DNA from: M3007 sp046316495
Lineage (GTDB): Bacteria; Bacteroidota; Bacteroidia; Chitinophagales; Saprospiraceae
Assembly (NCBI GenBank): GCA_046316495.1
Contig: JBKDAM010000141.1
Span: 1-18,383, forward strand
Direction of reading: 5' to 3'
Length of the DNA: 18,383 bases
Part shown: positions 5,645-13,398 of the stretch, piece after piece
Numbering within the stretch: position 1 is the stretch's first letter
Layout: each line of letters starts with the position of its first letter
Notes under the pieces: model-generated
The model's input: only the letters and a program-made list of their open reading frames with translations
Told to the model about the DNA's origin: nothing
Database searches by the model: none
Position numbers and translations under genes: made by a program

Positions 5645-6642
5645 GATTCGATTAGTAGGTTGCATCCACGAAGCTCTGCAATATCCAATCTGCCGAGTAC
5701 TTCAAATTGGCCATTTTCATAAACCCTTCCCACATCTTCTGTGGCAATGAAGCTGCAAGTATCGAAGTTAGCCAGGTCGATCAGGTTGATTACCCCCGTT
5801 TTTCCCGCGGCGGTAAAGCAGAAAGGATCGTTGATTTCGGTGGTGAGCACCCGGAGGGTAGCGCTTGGACTGAACAAGGTGCCTCCCTTGGCGTATCCTT
5901 GGGAAAGGAGCTCCGTCATTCCATATTCGGAATGAATAGCAGGGACCTGAAATGCCTCTTGGAGTAGAGCATGTAGTTCTGGTCGTGTAATTTCTTTTCT
6001 CCTACCTTTCATTCCACCCGTTTCCATAATGGTCACTCCACTTAGGTCCATGGGAAACTGTTCTGCAAAATCCAGTAGGGCAAAGCTCACCCCCAATAAT
6101 AGGACTGGGACCCCTTTGGGCCGCGCTTGAAGGGTTTTGGACAATGCATTCAAATCGTGAAGGAAAAAACCACTTTCAGGGAATTGGGAAAGCTGAATCC
6201 AGTATTGTGCCATCGCTACCAGCGAAGAACCGCTTCGTTCAAGGTAGGAAGGGAGCAGTGCCAAAATGAGCCAATCAGAGGGCGTGCTATAGTGCTCCTG
6301 GAAACCGCGAAGGGTGTTTTGTAGGTAAAAATCCAGGTCCCGGATGGCATGTTGGGAAGGTGTTTGTCCTGTGGTTCCACTAGAGGTAAAGACGGCCTCA
6401 GGTTTCCAAGTGCTGGTTTGAATCAGGTGGCTCTTGAAAAAAGAAACGGGAAGAAAAGGGATTTCTTGAATGGTTTGGATAGAGGAAGGATCTTTTCTAA
6501 GCAAGGCTAAAAAGCGGCTGTAGAGCGGGTTGAATTCAGCCTGGTAGCGGAAAATCCGAAGGGCAATGGCTTCGAAATCGGACGGTTTTCCGGAATAGCT
6601 TTCAAGTGCTGCTTGTATTTCCTGCCTTGTGTTTGTTGGCAT
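5641..6642 (-). CDS. LuxE/PaaK-like acyl-activating protein
   Basis: A 333-residue protein of the LuxE acyl-protein synthetase group within the ANL-like adenylating enzymes. LuxE itself activates a fatty acid with ATP and passes it to a reductase partner. Visible motifs are the phosphate-binding loop FTSSGTTGQTPS (residues 85-96), the mid-domain METGGMKGRRKEITR with the EYGMTELLSQ motif that binds the adenylate, and GRLDIAELRGCNLL near the end. There are no lux reductase or luciferase genes nearby, so bioluminescence is not implied. Homologues annotated simply as acyl transferases occur widely in Bacteroidota. The stop overlaps the next gene's ATG, so the two are translationally coupled. The substrate is unknown; activation of an acyl or aryl acid is the safest statement. 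Confidence 0.85.
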   Translation of the reverse strand: MPTNTRQEIQAALESYSGKPSDFEAIALRIFRYQAEFNPLYSRFLALLRKDPSSIQTIQEIPFLPVSFFKSHLIQTSTWKPEAVFTSSGTTGQTPSQHAIRDLDFYLQNTLRGFQEHYSTPSDWLILALLPSYLERSGSSLVAMAQYWIQLSQFPESGFFLHDLNALSKTLQARPKGVPVLLLGVSFALLDFAEQFPMDLSGVTIMETGGMKGRRKEITRPELHALLQEAFQVPAIHSEYGMTELLSQGYAKGGTLFSPSATLRVLTTEINDPFCFTAAGKTGVINLIDLANFDTCSFIATEDVGRVYENGQFEVLGRLDIAELRGCNLLIES

Positions 6643-6655
6643 TGTCGTACTTTTG
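6627..6655 (+). promoter_or_regulatory. promoter of the lipoprotein gene at 6679
   Basis: TACTTTTG (6648-6655) is an exact -7 match. TTG at 6627-6629 lies 18 bp upstream as the -33 element. The start codon follows 23 bp later. The element overlaps the 5' end of the divergent LuxE-like gene. Confidence 0.6.
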
Positions 6656-6678
6656 ATGAAACAAAAGGAAACTAGGGT

Positions 6679-7203
6679 ATGCGATCCGTCACATTGTTCA
6701 TTCTGAGCTTGCTCGCTGCAGCAAATATACTGGTTTATTGTGTGAAGCCGCCGAATTATCCAGATACGCCAGTGATTGCCTTTTTATCGGTAACACCTGG
6801 AACGATTCTACAGCGCCCTTTTTTCAAAAATCCAGATACCGTTTATACCGATTTAACCTTCTCTTTCACGGATGGGGACGGTGATTTGGGTTTTGAGGAT
6901 ACTACTGTAAGTCTGGTCATTTACGATCTACGAACGCCCACATTGGCAAAAGATTATCGCCTACCAATGGTAGATCCCAATGGCGCTGGTAATGGTATCT
7001 CGGGAGAAATTACGGTCCGGGTACCGGTAAGCTGCTGCATACCGGATCCGATTAACGGAATCCTACTTCCACCTTGCGATACGAATTCAATTTCTAATCA
7101 AACGTTGGATACCTTGATTTACAGTATTCAAATCAAAGATCGATCTGGCAATTGGAGCAATGTGATTCAAAGCAGTCCGATTATTTTGGTGTGTAGGCGA
7201 TAA
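6679..7203 (+). CDS. probable lipoprotein with DGDGDLG motif, unknown function
   Basis: A 174-residue exported protein. A hydrophobic N-terminus (residues 4-20) ends at C21 (ILVYC), followed by a Pro-rich linker, KPPNYPDTPVI. Tyr at the -1 position is not ideal for a lipobox, but the pattern of Cys, prolines and then 'P-I-FLSVTPG' matches a common Bacteroidota lipoprotein type. The motif FTDGDGDLG (residues 63-71) could bind calcium. Three further cysteines (a CC pair and PPCD) lie in the second half. The fold looks all-beta. It diverges from the LuxE-like gene, and its stop codon touches the pgi terminator. I cannot name a function. Confidence 0.72.
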   Translation: MRSVTLFILSLLAAANILVYCVKPPNYPDTPVIAFLSVTPGTILQRPFFKNPDTVYTDLTFSFTDGDGDLGFEDTTVSLVIYDLRTPTLAKDYRLPMVDPNGAGNGISGEITVRVPVSCCIPDPINGILLPPCDTNSISNQTLDTLIYSIQIKDRSGNWSNVIQSSPIILVCRR

Positions 7204-7239
7204 AAAAAGCGTAGCCAAACCGTTTCGGATGACTACGCT
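7202..7239 (-). terminator. intrinsic terminator of the pgi operon
   Basis: On the minus strand AGCGTAG (7239-7233) pairs with CTACGCT (7214-7208), with an inner CCG/CGG pairing, and is followed directly by a run of T ending in the stop codon of the convergent lipoprotein gene. Confidence 0.8.
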
Positions 7240-7260
7240 GCTAAGTGGACCGAGTCTATT

Positions 7261-8553
7261 TTATTTTTTCCCTAAAAGGGCAAACATATTTTTCTTGTAA
7301 GCCTCCACTCCTGGTTGGTCGAAAGGGTTTACGCCTAATAAATATCCACTAACGGCACAGGCTCGTTCGAAAAAGTAGAACAGCTCACCCAGGGTACTGG
7401 CTGATGTATCCTTTAATTGCAGAACAAGGGTTGGTACGCCGCCATCCTGGTGTGCCATCAATGTTCCCTCTGCCGCTTTTTTATTAACATAATCCATTGA
7501 CTTACCGGCCAGGTAGTTGAGCCCATCCAGGTCATCCTCTGTGGAGGGAATACGTAAATCGCGTTCGGGTTGCTCAATTTCAAGCAGGGTCTCGAAAAGG
7601 TGTCGTTTCCCATCTTGAATGTATTGTCCCAAAGAATGGAGATCGGTAGTGAAATCAGCTGAAGCGGTAAAAATGCCTTTTTGATCTTTTCCTTCGCTTT
7701 CTCCAAACAACTGTTTCCACCATTCAGAGACGAAATGAAGCCTCGGCTCGTAATTGATCATCATCTCAATATCTTTTCCTTTTCTGTGGAGGATATTGCG
7801 GGCTGCGACATATTGTAGGCAGTCGTTTTCATTAAAAGGGAGCCTTAGATAACGCTCTCTGGCACTTGCAGCTCCTTGCATAAGCGCATCGATGGAAATT
7901 CCAGCTACAGCAATGGGAAGAAGACCTACCGCGGTAAGTACGGAAAAACGGCCTCCAACGTTATCAGGAACCACGAAGGTTTCGTAGCCTTCCTGATTAG
8001 CCATGGTTTTTAAGGCTCCTCTTTGGGCGTCGGTGGTTGCATAAATCCTTGCTTTTGCAGCTTCTTTGCCGTATTTTGCCTCTAATTTTGCCTTTAATAT
8101 TCGGAAAGCGATCGCTGGCTCTGTTGTAGTGCCAGATTTTGAGATGACATTTAGTGAAAAATCCCGTTCACCGATGAGGTCTAACAGATGGCTCAGGTAG
8201 GATCCACTAATATTGGTGCCCGCAAAATAGATTTCAGGACGGTTTACTTGATTGTGGAAGGGATGTCCACAAAACTCCAGTGCTGCTTTTGCGCCTAAGT
8301 ACGACCCCCCGATACCAATTACGATAAGGACTTCGCTTTGTTCTCGGATACGAGCAGCCGCTATTTTTATCCGCTCAAATTCTGCCCGATCATTCTCAAC
8401 AGGAAGGTCCATCCAACCCAGAAAATCATTTCCAGGTCCTTGACGAGATTCAAGGTGATTGGCTGCTGCTACCACCTGCGCTTCTATGGCCTTATACTCA
8501 TGCTCCCCTACAAAGGATTGAACATAAGTCTTCGATAGTTTTAATTGACTCAT
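7261..8553 (-). CDS. pgi: glucose-6-phosphate isomerase
   Basis: A 430-residue phosphoglucose isomerase of the shorter bacterial form (~440-450 residues). It interconverts glucose-6-phosphate and fructose-6-phosphate in glycolysis and gluconeogenesis. It has two SIS-type subdomains: VIGIGGSYLGAKAALEF (about 78-94), the phosphate-binding SKSGTTTEP (138-146), the family signature DNVGGRFSVLTAVG (197-210), the catalytic glutamate region FGESEGKDQKG, the AHQDGGVP histidine motif, and the C-terminal lysine in VEAYKKNMFALLG. All catalytic elements are present. Its ATG overlaps the stop of the upstream gene by ATGA (8550-8553), so it is the second gene of an operon with the PGI/PMI enzyme. That enzyme carries the same PGI activity in an unrelated subfamily. 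Confidence 0.95.
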   Translation of the reverse strand: MSQLKLSKTYVQSFVGEHEYKAIEAQVVAAANHLESRQGPGNDFLGWMDLPVENDRAEFERIKIAAARIREQSEVLIVIGIGGSYLGAKAALEFCGHPFHNQVNRPEIYFAGTNISGSYLSHLLDLIGERDFSLNVISKSGTTTEPAIAFRILKAKLEAKYGKEAAKARIYATTDAQRGALKTMANQEGYETFVVPDNVGGRFSVLTAVGLLPIAVAGISIDALMQGAASARERYLRLPFNENDCLQYVAARNILHRKGKDIEMMINYEPRLHFVSEWWKQLFGESEGKDQKGIFTASADFTTDLHSLGQYIQDGKRHLFETLLEIEQPERDLRIPSTEDDLDGLNYLAGKSMDYVNKKAAEGTLMAHQDGGVPTLVLQLKDTSASTLGELFYFFERACAVSGYLLGVNPFDQPGVEAYKKNMFALLGKK

Positions 8554-9536
8554 ACTTTAGACAAAGCGTTTTTCAGATAATCAATCACTTCAATTTCTAC
8601 AGGGTCCACTTTTCGGTCTTGAGAAAGGTGGTACGACAACCAATCTCCCAAGTGAACTAAGTAAAACATTTGTTCTGCCAGCGATTTACCTTTTGACCAA
8701 ACCTCAATGGTAGCTCCTGCTTTGGACTCTAAAATACCTTTCGTGATGTCCATTCGGATGGATGTTCGTTGGAAATCGTCTTTATTTCGGAGCCAAATGG
8801 TAGCCACTTCTGGGTGGTCATGCTTCCAGCCCACCAACTCGTTGTGATTCATTTCAGGAAGGACATGATGCCAGCAAAGCATTTTGCTGTTTTCATTGAT
8901 TTGCTGACGCCAACGAACGGCCACCGATTCTAAATGGTCGGCGCTGTAGATCACTGGAGTCTTGCTTCCAATTTGATGACTAATCTGAAGAGCTTTCTTA
9001 GATATGTTGGCCTGGTCTTTGGAAAGGCTGGTGGCAGAACGAGTTACCTGGCCAAAAATTCGTCCGCTAATCAACTTGGCTGCCCGTAGTACGGATAATT
9101 GGGCGACCACGGAAAAGCCGAGACAAGCTCTGGGGCTTGACCATCCGGGTGTGAGTTCTATATAGTCTAACTGGTGCTGTTTTGCCAGATCAATTAATTT
9201 GCCTCCGGAAGCGATGCAAACAATCTTTGCTCCGGTTGAAAGTAGTTGTTCAAAGGTGCTCAGGGTTTCCTCTGTATTTCCAGAGTAGGAGGAGCAGATG
9301 GCCAGCGTATGTTTGTTCACCCATCTTGGGGCGTGGTACCCTTTACTGACCACGACAGGTAATTTGCACTCAGAGCGGACCAGTTCTTGTACAAAGTTGC
9401 CACCTATTCCGCTGCCTCCAAGTCCAGAGATGAAAACAGAGCGAAAGGGTGCGGAATGCTTTTGAAGGGTAGTGGCAGCGGCCCGTTGCAGCGCTTCCTC
9501 TAGCTGAGCAGGGAAGCGCTCGATCATTTTATTCAT
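8550..9536 (-). CDS. bifunctional phosphoglucose/phosphomannose isomerase
   Basis: A 328-residue SIS-domain protein of the bifunctional PGI/PMI family, which isomerises both glucose-6-phosphate and mannose-6-phosphate to fructose-6-phosphate. The first SIS domain shows ISGLGGSGIGGNFV (36-49) and the phosphate loop SSYSGNTEET (82-91). The C-terminal family domain carries PEMNHNELVGW (227-237), with the conserved His-Asn-Glu, and later QMFYLVHLGDWLSYHL. Length fits the family (300-350). The ATG at 9536 is taken, though one three codons further in is possible. A TACCTTTG element lies 29 bp upstream, and pgi follows by an ATGA overlap. The mannose activity feeds GDP-mannose for surface sugars; this is inferred from the family. 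Confidence 0.9.
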   Translation of the reverse strand: MNKMIERFPAQLEEALQRAAATTLQKHSAPFRSVFISGLGGSGIGGNFVQELVRSECKLPVVVSKGYHAPRWVNKHTLAICSSYSGNTEETLSTFEQLLSTGAKIVCIASGGKLIDLAKQHQLDYIELTPGWSSPRACLGFSVVAQLSVLRAAKLISGRIFGQVTRSATSLSKDQANISKKALQISHQIGSKTPVIYSADHLESVAVRWRQQINENSKMLCWHHVLPEMNHNELVGWKHDHPEVATIWLRNKDDFQRTSIRMDITKGILESKAGATIEVWSKGKSLAEQMFYLVHLGDWLSYHLSQDRKVDPVEIEVIDYLKNALSKV

Positions 9537-9565
9537 AACACAAATTAGTTAGTGTAATTAGGCCG

Positions 9566-9573
9566 CAAAGGTA
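9566..9573 (-). promoter_or_regulatory. -7 element of the PGI/PMI-pgi operon
   Basis: TACCTTTG on the minus strand is an exact TAnnTTTG match, 29 bp before the ATG at 9536. Its -33 region would fall within the end of the upstream T9SS cargo gene. Confidence 0.55.
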
Positions 9574-9580
9574 GCAGATT

Positions 9581-10258
9581 TTACATTTTAATCCACGGAT
9601 GAATGGATCTTTTCCCTTCCTGGCTGGTTATTTGCAAGAGGTAAGTGCCCGGGGGCAAGTGTTCCACGGATATTTCCTGGGTTTCGGCCGGAAGAGCGGA
9701 AACTTGCAGAATTGGAACCCCCGTGGTGGATAGAATTTGATACTCCAAAACGCTCCCTGAGCTCCCCAAGTTAAATTTGAGGGTAGAGTGGGTCGGGTTC
9801 GGGAAAAGCTGAAGTGCCCCTATGGTCGCTTCGGTGCTGCTGGAGGACACGCAATCGGGGCTACTCGCGCTGAGTTGAACGTACGAAACAACGTTTGAGA
9901 ACAGGTAAGGAAGGGTACCAACTTCCCGAACCGCTCGCATAAAAAACCCACCAAAGGGCGTCCCTAATGTGTTGGGGAGATAGGTTTTTGAGTTTGTATT
10001 CGGTAATTTCACCCATTTGGTTCCTGAAGGAGAACTGGAGTCTGTTACAAGGGTGAACCAGCTGAATTCTAGGTTCAAAAGACTATCGGGTGGGGTGGTG
10101 GCTGTCCATTCAGTAATGAGCGGAAAGGTATCTCCAGGACATAGATTTTGGTCACAACAAATGGTACCTGCCTCTTGGAGAGCGGGTTGTGAATAACTGG
10201 TTAATGGAATGCCTAAACAGATGAACCAAAGAGAACAAAGCCGAAGTAGTTGCGCCAT
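9581..10258 (-). CDS. small secreted protein with type IX sorting domain
   Basis: A 225-residue exported protein. Residues 1-23 are a signal peptide (LWFICLGIPLTSYSQ). The middle (about 30-130) looks like an Ig-like repeat common in Bacteroidota surface proteins: Cys-rich start ICCDQNLCPGDTFPLIT, a central tryptophan strand (EFSWF), KLPNTNSKTYLPNTLGT, FFMRAVRE and a closing SNVVSYVQLS. Residues 147-225 are a T9SS type A sorting domain (LQLFPNPTHSTLKF, then LPPGTYLLQI and a basic tail), which sends the protein through PorU/type IX secretion. With just one module it is small for this class, where long multi-repeat proteins are usual. Its binding partner is unknown. It is monocistronic, with a TACATTTG promoter box. 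Confidence 0.85.
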   Translation of the reverse strand: MAQLLRLCSLWFICLGIPLTSYSQPALQEAGTICCDQNLCPGDTFPLITEWTATTPPDSLLNLEFSWFTLVTDSSSPSGTKWVKLPNTNSKTYLPNTLGTPFGGFFMRAVREVGTLPYLFSNVVSYVQLSASSPDCVSSSSTEATIGALQLFPNPTHSTLKFNLGSSGSVLEYQILSTTGVPILQVSALPAETQEISVEHLPPGTYLLQITSQEGKRSIHPWIKM

Positions 10259-10311
10259 GATTGATTAAATAATTGAATCGGTGTATGGTAAAATGACCAA
10301 GGATTATTTTA

Positions 10312-10319
10312 CAAATGTA
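10312..10319 (-). promoter_or_regulatory. -7 element of the T9SS cargo gene
   Basis: TACATTTG on the minus strand matches the consensus exactly and lies 53 bp before the start codon at 10258. The rest of 10259-10470 shows only a weak inverted repeat, TCAAAA/TTTTGA (10429-10445), and no coding sequence. Confidence 0.5.
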
Positions 10320-10470
10320 GGCTGTTTTAAATCATCCATCCGAAACTTCCTGTTTTTTTAACAAATTGGTTTTTTAAAACAAGCGTTAGATTGTAGCTAA
10401 AGGCAAGGCTATGCGGTGTGGAGCTGAATCAAAACTTTATTTTGAGTTGGGTATTAGCCTGGCGGGTTCC

Positions 10471-11400
10471 CTAACCCAATTGTATGGTCTTTTCCAGTAG
10501 TTCGAAAGCGCTCATTGGTTTGGCCTCTGGGACGGGAATCCAGTTTCCGTATTTACGAAACCAGGTTAATTGCCGTTTGGCATAATTTCGGCTGTGTTGC
10601 TTGATTTTATCAATTACCATTTCCCGGCTTATTTCTCCTTCAAAAAAAGGAATCCATTCCTCATAGCCGACCGTTTTGAGTGCTGTTCGATGCTCCATCG
10701 GCCTTAATTGATGCACTTCTTCTTCCAATCCTTGGGCAATCATCTGGTCCACTCGTTGGTTGATACGATCGTACAATACTTCCCGGTTCCATTCCGGAAG
10801 TAAATAATGAATTTGAAAATTTCGAACATGGTTTGTTTTTCCCAGAAAAGAGGAGTAGGGTTGACCGGAGGATAAGCTAACTTCAACCGCTCTCCGTAGT
10901 CGGGCTGGATTTTGAATATCGGCTTTAGCATAAAAAATCGGATCCAATGTCCTAATTGTTTCCTGGAGCCAGGTGATGCCCTTTTTTTCCAGCTGCGTTT
11001 GTACGTGCTCTTTTACAGTTGGTAAAACAGGTGGAAAGGCGTCCAGTCCTTGACAAAGCGCGTGAAGAAAGAGCCCAGATCCTCCTACAGCCACCGCAAT
11101 CGTATTTTTTTCGAACAACTGTCTCAAGGTATCCATCGCCTCCTGCTCAAAATCTCCTACAGAATAATCGTCTAGTACAGATAGGCTATCTATGAAATGG
11201 TGTCGTACCTGCTGAAGCTCAGAGCTGCTTGGTTTAGCCGTTCCAATGGTCATTTCCCTGTAAAACTGCCTACTGTCGGCCGAGATGATCTCCGCCCCAT
11301 ATTGGAGGGCAATTTGGATGGCGAGGCTAGTCTTGCCACTGGCAGTGGGTCCACCCACTACGATGAGGTGATGCTGATTATTTTGCTTCCTTGAAGCCAT
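10471..11400 (-). CDS. miaA: tRNA dimethylallyltransferase
   Basis: MiaA transfers a dimethylallyl group from DMAPP to N6 of A37 in tRNAs that read codons starting with U. Counted from the chosen ATG (310 residues, a normal length), the P-loop is GPTASGKT (17-24). It is followed by ISADSRQFYREMTIGTAKP, with the catalytic Asp and substrate contacts, then the VGGSGLFLHAL motif, the YDRINQRVDQMIAQGLEEEV helix, KTVGYEEW and the C-terminal HSRNYAKRQLTWFRK. An ATG 20 codons further upstream (11460) is open, but it would overlap the divergent acyltransferase start by 21 bases and adds a non-conserved tail, so 11400 is preferred. The gene stands alone, head-to-head with plsC. Confidence 0.93.
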   Translation of the reverse strand: MASRKQNNQHHLIVVGGPTASGKTSLAIQIALQYGAEIISADSRQFYREMTIGTAKPSSSELQQVRHHFIDSLSVLDDYSVGDFEQEAMDTLRQLFEKNTIAVAVGGSGLFLHALCQGLDAFPPVLPTVKEHVQTQLEKKGITWLQETIRTLDPIFYAKADIQNPARLRRAVEVSLSSGQPYSSFLGKTNHVRNFQIHYLLPEWNREVLYDRINQRVDQMIAQGLEEEVHQLRPMEHRTALKTVGYEEWIPFFEGEISREMVIDKIKQHSRNYAKRQLTWFRKYGNWIPVPEAKPMSAFELLEKTIQLG

Positions 11401-11427
11401 GGATGCACTTTGCAATTCGGTTATTTT

Positions 11428-11435
11428 TAACTTTG
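11428..11435 (+). promoter_or_regulatory. -7 element of the acyltransferase gene
   Basis: TAACTTTG is an exact consensus match ending four bases before the ATG at 11440. It predicts a leaderless or almost leaderless transcript. TTTG at 11409-11412 is a possible but short-spaced (15 bp) -33 element. Confidence 0.55.
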
Positions 11436-11439
11436 CGCT

Positions 11440-12726
11440 ATGAAGTTTAGTTATCGACACAAAAGTAAAGGAATTTTATACGTAGTGCTGGAAAGACTCT
11501 GTCATTGGCAGATGTACAACCAGTTTCGTCAAATCTATTTATCGGATTTCGATCAGATCCCGCTCGATAAACCGATGTTGATTGCAGCAAATCACCCAAC
11601 GGCCTTTCTGGACCCCGTTTTAATCGGGGTATATGCAGATCCCCCTATCTACTTTATGACGCGTGGGGATCTGTTTAAAAAACCAAGGGCAAAAAAAATA
11701 CTGGAGCTGATCAATATGTTTCCAGTGAACCGCCAACGGGATGGATTTTCAGGGGCGGACCGGATGGAACAAACCAACGAGTATGTATTTGAGCGTTTAC
11801 GAGAGCAGCATCCTATCGGGATTTTTGTAGAAGGCCAACACCATTTGGATCGCAGGATTATTCCATTGCAAAAGGGGGTAGTGCGTCTTGCCTTTGGTGC
11901 GTACGAGCGTTTTCAACAACCAGATTTGCAAGTTTTGCCTATTGGATTAAGTTTTCGATATGGAGATCAGCAACGGGATACTGTTTCTCTTTTGGTTGGC
12001 AAACCTATTTTTGTTAAAGACTACTGGCAACAATACCTCGAGTCGCCCGCGAAGGCCGCTGTTCAGTTGCTGCATGACATCCGTCAGCAGCTCATCGAGT
12101 TGTCCTACCACGTTGAGAAAAAAGGGGATGATGACCTGGTAGAACTTTTGCTACGCTTGCATCAAGGGGAACAGTCCGCGCATTATTTTCCGGTTATCCG
12201 AAGGTCCAGTGACCTTTTTTATTCCGAAAAAAGTGTGGTGGAACAAGTAAATCAGATGGAGGAGGAAGCCAAGAAGGAGCTCCAGAAAAACGTAAAAAAA
12301 TATTTTAAAACCCTCAAAAAGCACTGGGTCGACGATGCTGCTTTGTTACATCCGGAATGGTCCTCCGTGCCGATTTGGATCTTTTTGATACTCAGCTTTC
12401 CTTTCTTTTTGTTGGGATGGCTTTTCCGATTGCCATCTGCTACCCTGGCTCAATTTATTTCTTCCAAAAAGGTGAAGAAAAGGGAGTTCAAAAGCAGTGT
12501 CTTTTTTGGGATTGAGTTACTGGGTAGTTTTTTTCTTTACTTATTTTATCTCATTCTGGCGCTCTTTACCCTCAAGCCGTTAATTATTGGACTCGTCTTA
12601 TTGGCGCCAATAGTCCATCCTTTTTCGTTGATGTACAGAGATGCTGGGACAAGGGCTGTGGCAGCGTTTTGGGCAAGGATACATCCCAAACGATCTCAGT
12701 TAATACTAGAAAGAAGCAGGTTATAA
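11440..12726 (+). CDS. PlsC-like glycerolipid acyltransferase, membrane protein
   Basis: A 428-residue acyltransferase of the LPLAT/PlsC superfamily, whose members esterify lysophosphatidate or related lipids. Motif I is AANHPTAFLDPVL (49-61), with His and Asp separated by five residues instead of the standard four. The segment NRQRDGFSG forms motif II, and IFVEGQHHLDRRIIPLQKG (128-146) replaces the usual FPEGTRS. Both variants are familiar from Bacteroidota homologues. A charged coiled region (about 268-298) leads into two or three membrane segments (about 311-331, 353-378 and 380-398), longer than the ~250-residue plain PlsC. mqnB starts four bases after the stop, so the two share a transcript. 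Acyl donor and acceptor are unknown. Confidence 0.83.
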   Translation: MKFSYRHKSKGILYVVLERLCHWQMYNQFRQIYLSDFDQIPLDKPMLIAANHPTAFLDPVLIGVYADPPIYFMTRGDLFKKPRAKKILELINMFPVNRQRDGFSGADRMEQTNEYVFERLREQHPIGIFVEGQHHLDRRIIPLQKGVVRLAFGAYERFQQPDLQVLPIGLSFRYGDQQRDTVSLLVGKPIFVKDYWQQYLESPAKAAVQLLHDIRQQLIELSYHVEKKGDDDLVELLLRLHQGEQSAHYFPVIRRSSDLFYSEKSVVEQVNQMEEEAKKELQKNVKKYFKTLKKHWVDDAALLHPEWSSVPIWIFLILSFPFFLLGWLFRLPSATLAQFISSKKVKKREFKSSVFFGIELLGSFFLYLFYLILALFTLKPLIIGLVLLAPIVHPFSLMYRDAGTRAVAAFWARIHPKRSQLILERSRL

Positions 12727-12729
12727 GTC

Positions 12730-13398
12730 ATGCATATTCTTGTAATTGCTGCAACGGAGGCCGAGCTTCGTCCTTTTTCCGAACATTTATCCAGGGATTG
12801 GACTATTTCTCCAACTGGTTTTTTTCAAAAGGGGGAAACTACGTTGGAGGTGTGTATTACTGGTGTGGGGGTAGTGCCTACTACCTGGGGAATAGCTACA
12901 GCCATCGCTCGTGCCAGGCCGGATTTAGCCATTAATGCTGGGATTGCCGGCGCTTTGGATCCCTCCTTGCCGATTGGATCGGTGTTCAATGTTGTTTCGG
13001 AATGTTTTGGTGACCTAGGGATTGAGCAGGCGGATGGATCTGTTCAAAGCCTGTTCGAAGCAGGCTTGATCCCAGAATCGGAGCCCCCTTTCTCCGAAGG
13101 GAAGTTGATAAACCCAGAGGAGCCACAGATGCATTTTTTACCCAAGGTGCATGGCATTACGGTCAATAAGGTGCACGGTCATGAGGTCTCCATAGAGGTA
13201 TTTCGGAAGCGGTTTCCCAAGGCACAAGTGGAATCAATGGAGGGTGCAGCCTTTTTTTATGCCTGCCTATCTGCAGGAATACCATTCATGCAGCTACGTT
13301 CGATTTCAAATTTAGTCGAAAAACGAAATCGGGCGAATTGGAATATACCCTTGGCAATCCAATCCTTAAACCAGGTATTAATTGAGATGATTGGTTGA
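12730..13398 (+). CDS. mqnB: futalosine hydrolase
   Basis: A 222-residue nucleosidase of the PNP/MTAN fold that splits futalosine to dehypoxanthinyl futalosine and hypoxanthine in the alternative menaquinone pathway. Evidence: N-terminal MHILVIAATEAELRPF (catalytic Glu region), GVGVVPTT, AINAGIAGAL (67-76), HGHEVS, the ribose-binding VESMEGAAFFYAC and the end motif SISNLVEKRNRANWNIP. The last motif marks futalosine hydrolase rather than MTA/SAH nucleosidase, which has an Asp there. It follows the acyltransferase by four bases. Its TGA (13396-13398) abuts the stop of the convergent regulator gene with no spacing. No other mqn gene is present in the window. Confidence 0.9.
   Translation: MHILVIAATEAELRPFSEHLSRDWTISPTGFFQKGETTLEVCITGVGVVPTTWGIATAIARARPDLAINAGIAGALDPSLPIGSVFNVVSECFGDLGIEQADGSVQSLFEAGLIPESEPPFSEGKLINPEEPQMHFLPKVHGITVNKVHGHEVSIEVFRKRFPKAQVESMEGAAFFYACLSAGIPFMQLRSISNLVEKRNRANWNIPLAIQSLNQVLIEMIG

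Noticed and set aside
5641..6642. Bioluminescence locus suggested by the LuxE-like gene
   Set aside because: No luxA, B, C or D homologue is present; LuxE-like proteins are widespread in non-luminous Bacteroidota.
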